From Gammaproteobacteria bacterium RIFCSPHIGHO2_02_FULL_42_13 (lineage in GTDB: Bacteria > Pseudomonadota > Gammaproteobacteria > UBA12402): a stretch of DNA of 24,095 bases. The stretch is taken from contig MGXQ01000081.1 of assembly GCA_001801405.1 (NCBI GenBank), positions 8,589-32,683 on the forward strand, written 5' to 3'. The translations under genes and the position numbers were made by a program. This document shows positions 1 to 7,851 of the stretch, piece after piece. The notes under the pieces are model-generated. The model saw only the letters and a program-made list of their open reading frames with translations, had not been told where the DNA came from and did no database searches. Within the stretch, counting starts at the first letter, position 1, and each line of letters begins with the position of its first letter.

Positions 1-11
1 TATATTTCTGG

Positions 12-120
12 ATTCCGGATATTGTTGCGCAACGGCGCAACAATTCCGGAATGACGAAACTGCTGGCGCAACAATTCCGGAATGACGAAACTGCTGGCGC
101 AACAATTCCGGAATGACGAG
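12..120. repeat. Palindromic plus tandem intergenic repeat
   Basis: A hairpin is formed by 12-30 and 35-52: the arms read attccgga...ttgttgcgc and its complement, with one extra base in the left arm. The right arm is the start of a 31-base unit (ggcgcaacaattccggaatg followed by acgaaactgct) that occurs at 34-64 and 65-95, with a truncated third copy at 96-120. The units abut with no spacers. This looks like a small interspersed palindromic element whose right half was duplicated in tandem. It lies downstream of tamB and carries no gene. Whether it acts as a transcription end or mRNA-stabilising structure is not shown by the sequence. Confidence 0.8.
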
Positions 121-148
121 AAAAAAAACCGTCATCGACGAGGCCGGT
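121..148 (-). terminator. Possible weak terminator of tamB
   Basis: Reading the minus strand directly after the tamB stop, ACCG and CGGT can pair around a 13-base loop and are followed by a run of eight T. The stem is only four base pairs, so this is a weak candidate. The palindromic repeat just beyond it could serve instead. Confidence 0.3.
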
Positions 149-149
149 G

Positions 150-3100
150 TTAATTCGTCTGAAACGAATAATAAACATCGGCGCCGTTGCCGAGCGTGCT
201 GGTTTCAGTTTGTACGGAAACGCGTTTTGAAACGGTATAACGCAGTCGTATGATATTGACGGGAACAACTAAGCCAACACCATAATTTAGATATAATCGG
301 GGTGTCACATATTTTCCGATGACGAACTCGGGGTTTTGTTGCAGGGAACTATCTTCGGGATCCATCATCATATTATTTTCAACACCAAAATCAGAGAGTC
401 CAAAAGTAGAAGCGATATCATTGTATAAATAATCATTTTTTATGCCCATATTTTTGGCGGTTTCTAATAATAATTTGCTTTCTTCTTGTGAGTTGTCTTG
501 TGTAGAAGAACCTAAAATAAGATAAGATAAAATATCAGAATCTTTCATATCGCCGGGTTCGGAAATCAAGCTAATCATAGGTTTTTTTAAAGTGCCGGTG
601 ACACTGACACCAACTTTTTTTGGTGTCATCGTTGAGTGGGCGGAAGGAGCTTCTGTCGAACTCGTTGACGATTTGGTGCTGGAAGGTGCTGCAGCAGCTG
701 CGTCTTGCGATTGATTAATGGTTTTGGTGGCGCGGATGCTGAGTTCAGGGTTATTAATGGGACCTCCGGTGTAAGTGAGTTTACCTTCTTCAATCGTGAG
801 TTTGGTGTTATACGCTCGATAATAGCCTTCTTTTACCGATAAAGTTCCGTTTGCCGTGGTGAGTTCATTGGGAGCGCTATTTACATTGAGTGCGCCGGCG
901 AGTTGAGCGAGCAATCCATCGTAACCAAATGCAACGGCATCGCCCAGCGTGAGAGTGACATTAGTATAAATGCCGAAATTTTCTTTGAAGGGTGAGTGAT
1001 GATTGTAATCAATGACCACTGCATTGCTGGGCAGAGAAACCGTTGAAGTAAAATCTTCGGGAGTAATTTGCGCGCTCGGAATATTCACCGTGCCTGAAAT
1101 ATTTATTTTCGATTTGTTATGCGTTATTTTTAAATGAGGGGTGATATTAATTTTGTATTCATTGTTATTGATAACTGGAAAATTATTGCCGGTAATATTT
1201 AGCGTTAATGGTTGATCTTCTTGGTCGAGCGCTATTGTGCCATCGAGTTTGAGCGTGCCGTTGTCTGCATTGGTTTGCCCCTGAAATGCGAGCGTGTCAT
1301 TGGCATCGCTGTTGAGATATAAGTTTGTTTTGTTTAATGTGATTTTCAGTGGCGTGATCGTTGCGGATAGATTCGATAAGGTGCTCGTGCCGGATAAAGT
1401 TGGCGTCAGTATAGGTCCGCTGATGTTAAGCGTTGACGTGAATGTGCCGTTTGTGTCACTTAATGATGGAATAAATAAAGGTAAAAAGTTTAACGGTGAT
1501 AGGGAGGCGGATAGTTTCCCCGTGATGTTTTGATAAAGGAATGGGATGTTGGTGTTATAATCGGGCAGCCGTAAATTTAATCCCAGTAACGTTTGGAGTT
1601 TATTTTTTATAGTAAATGTTGTTGTTAATTCTTTTTGTGAAGCCTGTGCGTCGAGTAGCATCGATGTAAAATTAAAGACGGTTGTATTTTCAGTTTTATT
1701 GCGGATCGAGCCTTGACTGGCGGATAAGTTGATTGCGCCGATCGGTTTGCCCGATGGAGAGCCTTGTAAGTTTATATTTAATTTAAATAGCGTGTCAAGC
1801 GTGAGCTGATGGGTGAGCAAATGGTTGATGAATGTGCTCGGGATCTGATCTCCTTGCAATTGTAATTGCCAATCAAAGCGCGAGTTCCAATTAAATTGTC
1901 CGCATAAATTAGAAACATTGGCGATCCAACAGAAACGATCAATTTTTATATTTGTGGGCGTAGTCATGATCGTGAAGGGTGATTTTAAATGCCATTTTTT
2001 ATAGTGTTTTGATTGTAGTGATAGTTGATTAATTTTCTCTGACCAATAATTTTTTTTATGTTGTCCATTTACTTTTATATTCAGTTTGGCGCCTGTTATG
2101 GATATATTGCCCGTTAACTGGTGATAAGCAGGGGTGCCGGTCAGTAAAAGATTAAGCCCACGCAGCCCATAATTATGGTGATAAATATTATGTGCGATTA
2201 GTGTTCCTCTGAATATGCCGCTTGTCGCGAGATTAAGATCAGAGTTGAGTTGTAATGATGTAATGTGATAGTCATTGAACAATAGATTTTTAATTTGCGT
2301 GTTGCTTTCTATTTTTGGGGTTTTTTCTTTGCCGGATATGTCGCCGTTACTGAATATGCTACCGGATGCGCTGGGCAAAATTTCAGTTAGGTCGGGCGCA
2401 TTCATTTGCCACTGAATATTCCAGACGTTTGTTAAGTAACCTTGTGCGTGGAAAAGATTGTCGCCGACCATCAGATTAAGTTTGGGAATATCCAAGTCAT
2501 TTTTTTGCCAGTGAATATTAATATCGCCGCTCATTTCTTTGCTTTGCAACGACCCGTGAATGTTGTTTATTGCGATGGATGCGCTGGGTTTTGTTTCATT
2601 TAAATTGCCAGCAGAAATTATTTGGCAATTGATATTGGCAGGCCAATCGGGCCATTGAATGCCGGGGTTGATGTTGTTGAGCAAGAGATTCGTATTCCAT
2701 TGAATATCAGGATTCCATCGTAATGCCACACGGCCATTGATGGTGCCTTGCAAGGTATCCAGTCGAATGGTGGATAGATCCAGTTGTTTTAAGCTGCCCG
2801 TTCCTCTTATCACCCAATTGCCGGATGGAATATCTGTGCCATATATATCGGTGTTGAGATCAAGAGAATATTTTTTCAGCGAACCGGTAACATTTATGGA
2901 GCCAGATTGGCTGGCGATATTTCCATAATCGCCGACGGGGAGCAACAGATTTTTCCAGTGGCCCTGAATGTCGATAGCCCCTTGTGATAGTGCTTGCTTT
3001 ACCGTGGCATTAATTTCAGTTGTAAACGGTGAAGTTATTTTAAATAGCAACGCCATTTGTTTATTGAGATCGCCTTTTATTGAGAGCGAAGATTTTATGG

Positions 3101-3731
3101 GATAATAACCGGTGATGTAGTCGGTGAGTTCTCCGGTGATGTTTGTGTTATAAGGCGCTTTGAGTTGCAGGTTGCCGTTTAATGTAAAATGGTATGGTGT
3201 GACGCGTATATAGAGATTGTCGATGTTTGCTTGGTCTTTTGTTGTGTTGATGCTGAGTTTAATATTGTTAATATGGTGACTTTTGTTGTTTTGTTGAACG
3301 TAGAGTTGCGAAAGATCTGCATTTTTAACGGTAATATTTAAGGGCAATCTCAACAGGGATAACCGATTTATTTTTTCGGGTTTCGATGTGGTATCTGCTT
3401 GTTGTTGTGAGAATGATTGAATGCGTAAGTCATGCGCGTAGAGTTCGTCAATATAAAGTCGGTCGAGTAATAAACGGCTCGGTGTCCAGTTGAGTCTAAA
3501 TGATTTTAAATTAATGGATAAATCTTGATTTTGATAAGTGAGATTTTTCATTTGTATCTTGCCGACTATTGTGCCACTGATTTTGTCAATGTGTAATGTG
3601 CCGGGCAAGGTTTTTGTTAAAACGAACACGGTTAGTTTTAATCCACTTTGTGTTGTCGTGATAAAGAAAAACAAAATCACAACGGCGATTAAGAGTGTAA
3701 ATAGCGTGTGTTTAATGATTTTTATGATCAT
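150..3731 (-). CDS. tamB: TamB, inner-membrane-anchored translocation/lipid-transport protein
   Basis: The product has 1193 residues, close to the usual ~1260 of enterobacterial TamB. Residues 8-27 are a single hydrophobic N-terminal anchor. A very long beta-rich, Asn/Thr/Ile-rich AsmA-like stretch follows, and the C-terminal ~350 residues match the TamB/DUF490 domain, with blocks such as RAYNTKLTIEEGKLTYTGG (about 980) and the terminal strands ending in YYSFQTN. A low-complexity Ala/Ser/Thr segment (about residues 1010-1035) interrupts the conserved region. TamB spans the periplasm as a hydrophobic groove and works with TamA in outer-membrane protein assembly and phospholipid transport. Its start codon overlaps the tamA stop (ATGA at 3728-3731), so it is translationally coupled. 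Identity is firm from domain layout and partner gene. Confidence 0.95.
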   Translation of the reverse strand: MIIKIIKHTLFTLLIAVVILFFFITTTQSGLKLTVFVLTKTLPGTLHIDKISGTIVGKIQMKNLTYQNQDLSINLKSFRLNWTPSRLLLDRLYIDELYAHDLRIQSFSQQQADTTSKPEKINRLSLLRLPLNITVKNADLSQLYVQQNNKSHHINNIKLSINTTKDQANIDNLYIRVTPYHFTLNGNLQLKAPYNTNITGELTDYITGYYPIKSSLSIKGDLNKQMALLFKITSPFTTEINATVKQALSQGAIDIQGHWKNLLLPVGDYGNIASQSGSINVTGSLKKYSLDLNTDIYGTDIPSGNWVIRGTGSLKQLDLSTIRLDTLQGTINGRVALRWNPDIQWNTNLLLNNINPGIQWPDWPANINCQIISAGNLNETKPSASIAINNIHGSLQSKEMSGDINIHWQKNDLDIPKLNLMVGDNLFHAQGYLTNVWNIQWQMNAPDLTEILPSASGSIFSNGDISGKEKTPKIESNTQIKNLLFNDYHITSLQLNSDLNLATSGIFRGTLIAHNIYHHNYGLRGLNLLLTGTPAYHQLTGNISITGAKLNIKVNGQHKKNYWSEKINQLSLQSKHYKKWHLKSPFTIMTTPTNIKIDRFCWIANVSNLCGQFNWNSRFDWQLQLQGDQIPSTFINHLLTHQLTLDTLFKLNINLQGSPSGKPIGAINLSASQGSIRNKTENTTVFNFTSMLLDAQASQKELTTTFTIKNKLQTLLGLNLRLPDYNTNIPFLYQNITGKLSASLSPLNFLPLFIPSLSDTNGTFTSTLNISGPILTPTLSGTSTLSNLSATITPLKITLNKTNLYLNSDANDTLAFQGQTNADNGTLKLDGTIALDQEDQPLTLNITGNNFPVINNNEYKINITPHLKITHNKSKINISGTVNIPSAQITPEDFTSTVSLPSNAVVIDYNHHSPFKENFGIYTNVTLTLGDAVAFGYDGLLAQLAGALNVNSAPNELTTANGTLSVKEGYYRAYNTKLTIEEGKLTYTGGPINNPELSIRATKTINQSQDAAAAAPSSTKSSTSSTEAPSAHSTMTPKKVGVSVTGTLKKPMISLISEPGDMKDSDILSYLILGSSTQDNSQEESKLLLETAKNMGIKNDYLYNDIASTFGLSDFGVENNMMMDPEDSSLQQNPEFVIGKYVTPRLYLNYGVGLVVPVNIIRLRYTVSKRVSVQTETSTLGNGADVYYSFQTN

Positions 3732-5476
3732 AAATCCGGCCCCAAACTGAATTCAAATCGTAGTGGATTGCCATCGTAACTTAAGGGGCGTGCGACATAA
3801 AGTTGTATATCTCCAATGGGGGATAACCAAATGGTGCCGATGCCTGCGCCGCGTTTGAGTGGGTCGGTGGCATGATTGATGGCATTGCCAATGTCATAAA
3901 AGATGGCCGCATAAAAATTGCCAACAATTTTGCGTTGGTATTCTGCGCTGCCCGCGACTAAATATTTTCCGGGACCGAGTCCTTTAAAGCTGTAACCACG
4001 TACGCTTTGTATGCCGCCCGCATAAAAACGTTTTGATAAGGGAAGTTTTGTTAAATCATGTACGATCGTATATCCATAGTCCGCTTTGAAGATAAAACGA
4101 TTGCCTTCCAGTAAAGTGGTAATTAACTTATATTGTAATTCGGGTTGTAGAAACGTAGCGGTGGAAACGACATCGGTACTCGCGCCTTTCATGGTGAGTG
4201 AAAATCGTTGTCCATTTTTGACGTTTAGCTCGTTTCGTGGATTGGTATAAGTGAGTGTGATGCTCGGCATTAATAATTTTGATGATTTATAAGGCTCATT
4301 TTCATCAAATCGATAGCGTTCTATTTCGTAGTTTAATGCTAAGGTGCGTTGCCAGTTGGCATAGTTTCTGATGTGCGAAATACCGATACTTTTTGTTAAA
4401 CTTTTACCGCGCTTGGGTGTTAATTTTAAGAAAGAGGTTGTGAACATCCAGTTACTGATCGAGGGATTTTTTCCGGGGATAATATATTGTGCGGCAATAT
4501 ATTGTTGTATTTGTGATAATTGTAAAGAACTATCAAACTGATGGCCATAACGATTAACCCAGCGCATGGAATAACCGATGGTGCCTCGAATGCCGGTGTT
4601 GGTGCCGTAGCCAATACCGAATTTATATTCGCGGCGTTTGTTCATTTGAAATTTGGCTTCCATCGGGATGCGATAGTTGTTTGCTTTTTTGATGTTTGGT
4701 ATAACAGACGCGCTACTAAAATAGCCGCCCGATGATAAATTTTGTTGAAAGCGTAAGAGAATATCATAGGAAAATGGATCCCCGGGTTTGAAAATTACAT
4801 AGCGCCTTAAAAATTTTTCACTTAATGGTGTTGAGCCAAATGAAATATTGCCAAAATAGTATTGAGGTCCCGTGTTGAGCGTCAGGGTGATAGAGCATAA
4901 ATAGTTGTTGAGATTGATCATGATTTTATTCACATCAAATTTTGCTTTTAAGTAGCCCTCTTCATGTGCTTGTTCCAAGAGTTTATCGACGCTTAAATTA
5001 TAATTATTGGTATTAAAAGCATCGCCTTCTTTTAAGGGGAGTGTCGGAATTAATGCATTGATTTCTTTATCATCGTTGCCAGGGCCGATGACGGTCATGC
5101 TGAGTTTTGTCACATGCAGTTGAGGGCCGGGATTGACATGATAAATAGCCAGCCAATTTTTGTTATCATCTTGCGTTAATCGCTCGCTAACGGTTGATTT
5201 AAAATAGCCAAAAGGTTTGATGGCTTCTTGAATGGTTGTTTCACCCTGCGCTAATAATTTATAGGCCTGTTTGGCCGAGATTTTTTTGTTTTGAAAATCT
5301 TTTTGTAAAATGGAAAGTCTGGCAAGTGCGTTTTTTTGTGCATCGCCAGTAATTCCGGTAATTTCATTGTTGAGTGCAGGGGCGGTTATCGTCGCTTTGG
5401 GCGCAGCTACAGTTTGAGCGCAAAATAGGATCAGCGCAATGCAAGCGAAATATTTAAATTTTATCTTCATTGCCAT
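3728..5476 (-). CDS. tamA: TamA, Omp85-family outer-membrane protein
   Basis: The 582-residue product has a signal peptide (residues 1-24, ending QTVAA). POTRA-type repeats follow to about residue 280, then a 16-strand Omp85 barrel. The barrel begins around the GIGYGTNTGIRGTIGY strand and contains the diagnostic VRGY motif of loop L6 (Arg493) in GIQSVRGYSFKGLGPG. The size matches E. coli TamA (577 residues). It sits in the outer membrane and forms the TAM complex with TamB, encoded immediately downstream with a 4-base overlap. The last residue is Leu rather than the common Phe. Start: Met1 or Met3 (5470) are both possible because no good Shine-Dalgarno is visible before either. The gene is divergent from the S1/P1 nuclease gene, with a 107-base shared promoter region. 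Confidence 0.95.
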   Translation of the reverse strand: MAMKIKFKYFACIALILFCAQTVAAPKATITAPALNNEITGITGDAQKNALARLSILQKDFQNKKISAKQAYKLLAQGETTIQEAIKPFGYFKSTVSERLTQDDNKNWLAIYHVNPGPQLHVTKLSMTVIGPGNDDKEINALIPTLPLKEGDAFNTNNYNLSVDKLLEQAHEEGYLKAKFDVNKIMINLNNYLCSITLTLNTGPQYYFGNISFGSTPLSEKFLRRYVIFKPGDPFSYDILLRFQQNLSSGGYFSSASVIPNIKKANNYRIPMEAKFQMNKRREYKFGIGYGTNTGIRGTIGYSMRWVNRYGHQFDSSLQLSQIQQYIAAQYIIPGKNPSISNWMFTTSFLKLTPKRGKSLTKSIGISHIRNYANWQRTLALNYEIERYRFDENEPYKSSKLLMPSITLTYTNPRNELNVKNGQRFSLTMKGASTDVVSTATFLQPELQYKLITTLLEGNRFIFKADYGYTIVHDLTKLPLSKRFYAGGIQSVRGYSFKGLGPGKYLVAGSAEYQRKIVGNFYAAIFYDIGNAINHATDPLKRGAGIGTIWLSPIGDIQLYVARPLSYDGNPLRFEFSLGPDL

Positions 5477-5543
5477 AGCTTAGCACAAGAAATATATGTT
5501 CAAAACCGCGTTACTGGTTCTTCGTGCAATCTAAAAGTAATTA

Positions 5544-5552
5544 TGATATAAT
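5544..5552 (+). promoter_or_regulatory. Extended -10 promoter of the nuclease-gltX operon
   Basis: TG-A-TATAAT is a perfect extended -10 element 31 bases before the nuclease ATG. A -35 box is poor at the expected distance, as is usual for extended -10 promoters. A Shine-Dalgarno AAGGA at 5571-5575 lies eight bases from the start codon. The same 107-base gap must also hold the tamA promoter on the other strand, which I could not place with confidence. Confidence 0.6.
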
Positions 5553-5583
5553 GGATATTATTTGATCAACAAGGAAGTGTCTG

Positions 5584-6426
5584 ATGAGTCATGTTCGCTC
5601 GTTAGTGGTCTTGGTTTTTTCCTTTTGTTTTCTGTCGTTTTTTCCTTTGATACTATTTGCATGGGGTGCTCTTGGGCATCAACTTGTTGCGCAAATCGCC
5701 TATGAGCATTTAACGGGTTCTGCTGCTTCGCGGGTTAACCAATTGGCCGATAATTTGATGAAAGACAATAAAGGGGCGGCGGATTTTATTAAGATAGCAA
5801 CATGGCCGGATGATATACGATCAAATGATGTGACCGCTTTTAATGGGTGGCATTATATAGCTCAGCCTTTCAGTCCGGATGGACAGCCATTAGCGCAAGT
5901 CGATTATGAAAATGTGGTTTGGGCTATTTTACAAAGTGAAAAAACGCTCGCGAGCCCCCACTCGACAGAGGATCAAAAAGCGATGTTTTTAGGGTTTTTA
6001 GTGCATTTTGTAGGAGATATTCATCAGCCGTTGCATGTGTCAACGCGAGTGACGAAGCAATTTCCAAGCGGGGATATGGGTGGCAATGATTTTTTGATTC
6101 AGTCGCCTATAGCAGCTAACTTGCATATGTTATGGGATCATATGCTGGGCTTGTATGATAATTCAGCGTTAGATCTACAAACCATGGCGAGTCAGATCGA
6201 GACTGATTACCCTGTGCAGTCGTTTGGCCAGCAGGTGCAGGATATGGATCCGATGGATTGGGCAACGGAAGGGTTCGCGATTGCCAATACCTTTGTGTAT
6301 AATGGGGTGCAATTTGGTGCGCCAGTGAGCCAGCAGTATATTACGGCTGGACAAAAAATTGCCGAGCAACGCGTCGCATTAGCGGGTTATCGTTTGGCGT
6401 ATACCTTAAATAAAATTTTTCAATAA
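5584..6426 (+). CDS. Secreted S1/P1-type zinc nuclease
   Basis: The 280-residue product has a signal peptide ending at Ala26, so the mature protein would begin with Trp27. In the S1/P1 family the N-terminal Trp itself binds zinc. All nine expected ligands of the tri-zinc site can be placed: Trp27, His32, Asp76 (WPD), His90 (GWHY), His141, Asp145, His151 (HFVGDIHQPLH), His181 and Asp185 (HMLWD). Spacings agree with nuclease P1 (5 residues Trp-His, 10 between His141 and His151, 4 for His181-Asp185). It should cleave single-stranded DNA/RNA and 3'-nucleotides in the periplasm or outside the cell; nutrient or phosphate scavenging is inference. It is first in a tight cluster, 15 bases before gltX. 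Family assignment is strong; physiological substrate unknown. Confidence 0.93.
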   Translation: MSHVRSLVVLVFSFCFLSFFPLILFAWGALGHQLVAQIAYEHLTGSAASRVNQLADNLMKDNKGAADFIKIATWPDDIRSNDVTAFNGWHYIAQPFSPDGQPLAQVDYENVVWAILQSEKTLASPHSTEDQKAMFLGFLVHFVGDIHQPLHVSTRVTKQFPSGDMGGNDFLIQSPIAANLHMLWDHMLGLYDNSALDLQTMASQIETDYPVQSFGQQVQDMDPMDWATEGFAIANTFVYNGVQFGAPVSQQYITAGQKIAEQRVALAGYRLAYTLNKIFQ

Positions 6427-6441
6427 TAATGAGGGAAGTTC

Positions 6442-7830
6442 ATGATAGTTCGCTCGCGATTTGCCCCCAGTCCAACCGGTTCGATGCATATTGGCAATTT
6501 ACGTACGGCTTTATATGCGTGGTTATACGCGCGCAAGACGAAGGGTGTTTTTATTTTACGTATTGAAGATACGGATCGTGAGCGCTCGACGGATCAGGCG
6601 ATTCAAGTGATCTTGGATAGCATGCAATTGTTGAATTTAACGTATGATGAAGGCCCTTTTTATCAAACCAAACGCATGGATCGTTATCGTGAAATCACCG
6701 ATCAATTATTGAAAACAGGTCATGCCTATCGTTGTTATTGTTCTAAAGAACGGTTGGAAGCGCTGCGCGCGGATCAAATGAAAAACAAACAAAAACCGCG
6801 TTATGATCGCTGTTGTCGGGATTTGAAAGAAAAAAAAGAAGGATCTTTTGTTGCTCGATTTCGAACGCCTGACGAAGGTTCTATCAAATTTGATGATGGT
6901 GTGCGCGGATTAGTTGAATTTCAAAATAGCGAATTAGATGATTTGGTATTAGTGCGCAGTGATGGCGTGCCAACCTATAATTTTGCGGTGGTCGTTGATG
7001 ATGTTGACATGAAGGTGACGCATGTGATTCGCGGCGCCGATCATATCAACAATACGCCGCGTCAGATTAATATTTTTAATGCACTGGGCATGCGGCCGCC
7101 CATCTATGCGCATTTGCCAATGATTTTAGGTAATGATGGCAAGCGTTTGTCAAAGCGTCATGGCGCATTAGGTGTGTTGCAATATCGCGAAGAGGGAATT
7201 TTGCCAGCGGCATTATTAAATTATTTAATGCGGTTGGGTTGGTCGCATGGCGATCAAGAAATTTTTTCGATGGAAGAGATGATTGAATTTTTTGATTTTA
7301 ACAAATTACAAAAATCACCCGCGACATTTGATCCCGATAAATTAAGTTGGCTCAACCAACATTATTTAAAAACATTGCCGACGGAAGTGGTGGCAAAAGA
7401 ATTACAATGGCAAATGGATCAAAAACAGATTGATATGTCGGGAGGACCTCTGCTAGCAGAGGTGGTGCGCGTACAAGCTGAGCGTTGCAAAACCTTAAAC
7501 GAAATGGCTGAAAAAAGCCGTTATTTTTATGAAGAGGTGACGCAGTACGATGAACAAGCGGCGAGCAAGCATTTGACGCCCGACATAAAACCGGTGTTGC
7601 AGGAGATTGCGACACAATTAGCGCAATTGCCAGCGTGGGAAAAAGAAGCCATTCATCAAGTGATTATTGCAGTGTCGGAAGCGCATCAGTTAAAGTTAGG
7701 TAAAGTTGCACAGCCGATTCGCGTGGCGGTGACGGGGAATACGATTTCGCCACCGATTGATGAAACGTTGGCGTTAATCGGCCGTGAGAAAACATTAAAG
7801 CGATTGCAACGAGCGATGATATATAAATGA
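6442..7830 (+). CDS. gltX: Glutamyl-tRNA synthetase (class I)
   Basis: The 462-residue product has the class I signatures: the HIGH-type motif His16-Ile-Gly-Asn in SPTGSMHIGN, and the KMSKS-type motif Lys234-Arg-Leu-Ser-Lys-Arg. The zinc-binding region of proteobacterial GluRS is present as Cys98-x-Cys100 with Cys124/Cys125 (PRYDRCC). Length is typical (E. coli 471). It attaches glutamate to tRNA-Glu in the cytoplasm; a tRNA-Glu gene lies at 11026 in this window. The Shine-Dalgarno GAGGGA (6431-6436) ends five bases before the ATG. It is probably co-transcribed with the nuclease gene upstream and the unassigned gene 21 bases downstream. Some gammaproteobacteria carry two GluRS paralogues; which one this is, and whether it discriminates tRNA-Glu from tRNA-Gln, cannot be told from the sequence alone. 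Confidence 0.95.
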   Translation: MIVRSRFAPSPTGSMHIGNLRTALYAWLYARKTKGVFILRIEDTDRERSTDQAIQVILDSMQLLNLTYDEGPFYQTKRMDRYREITDQLLKTGHAYRCYCSKERLEALRADQMKNKQKPRYDRCCRDLKEKKEGSFVARFRTPDEGSIKFDDGVRGLVEFQNSELDDLVLVRSDGVPTYNFAVVVDDVDMKVTHVIRGADHINNTPRQINIFNALGMRPPIYAHLPMILGNDGKRLSKRHGALGVLQYREEGILPAALLNYLMRLGWSHGDQEIFSMEEMIEFFDFNKLQKSPATFDPDKLSWLNQHYLKTLPTEVVAKELQWQMDQKQIDMSGGPLLAEVVRVQAERCKTLNEMAEKSRYFYEEVTQYDEQAASKHLTPDIKPVLQEIATQLAQLPAWEKEAIHQVIIAVSEAHQLKLGKVAQPIRVAVTGNTISPPIDETLALIGREKTLKRLQRAMIYK

Positions 7831-7851
7831 AAAATAAAAAGGAAAAATATT

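Noticed and set aside
34..120. CRISPR-like repeat array
   Set aside because: The 31-base units abut directly without spacers, and there are no cas genes.
1294..1533. Short plus-strand frame inside tamB, and similar shadow frames inside other genes
   Set aside because: They lie opposite or out of frame with clearly conserved genes and have no ribosome sites or recognisable products.
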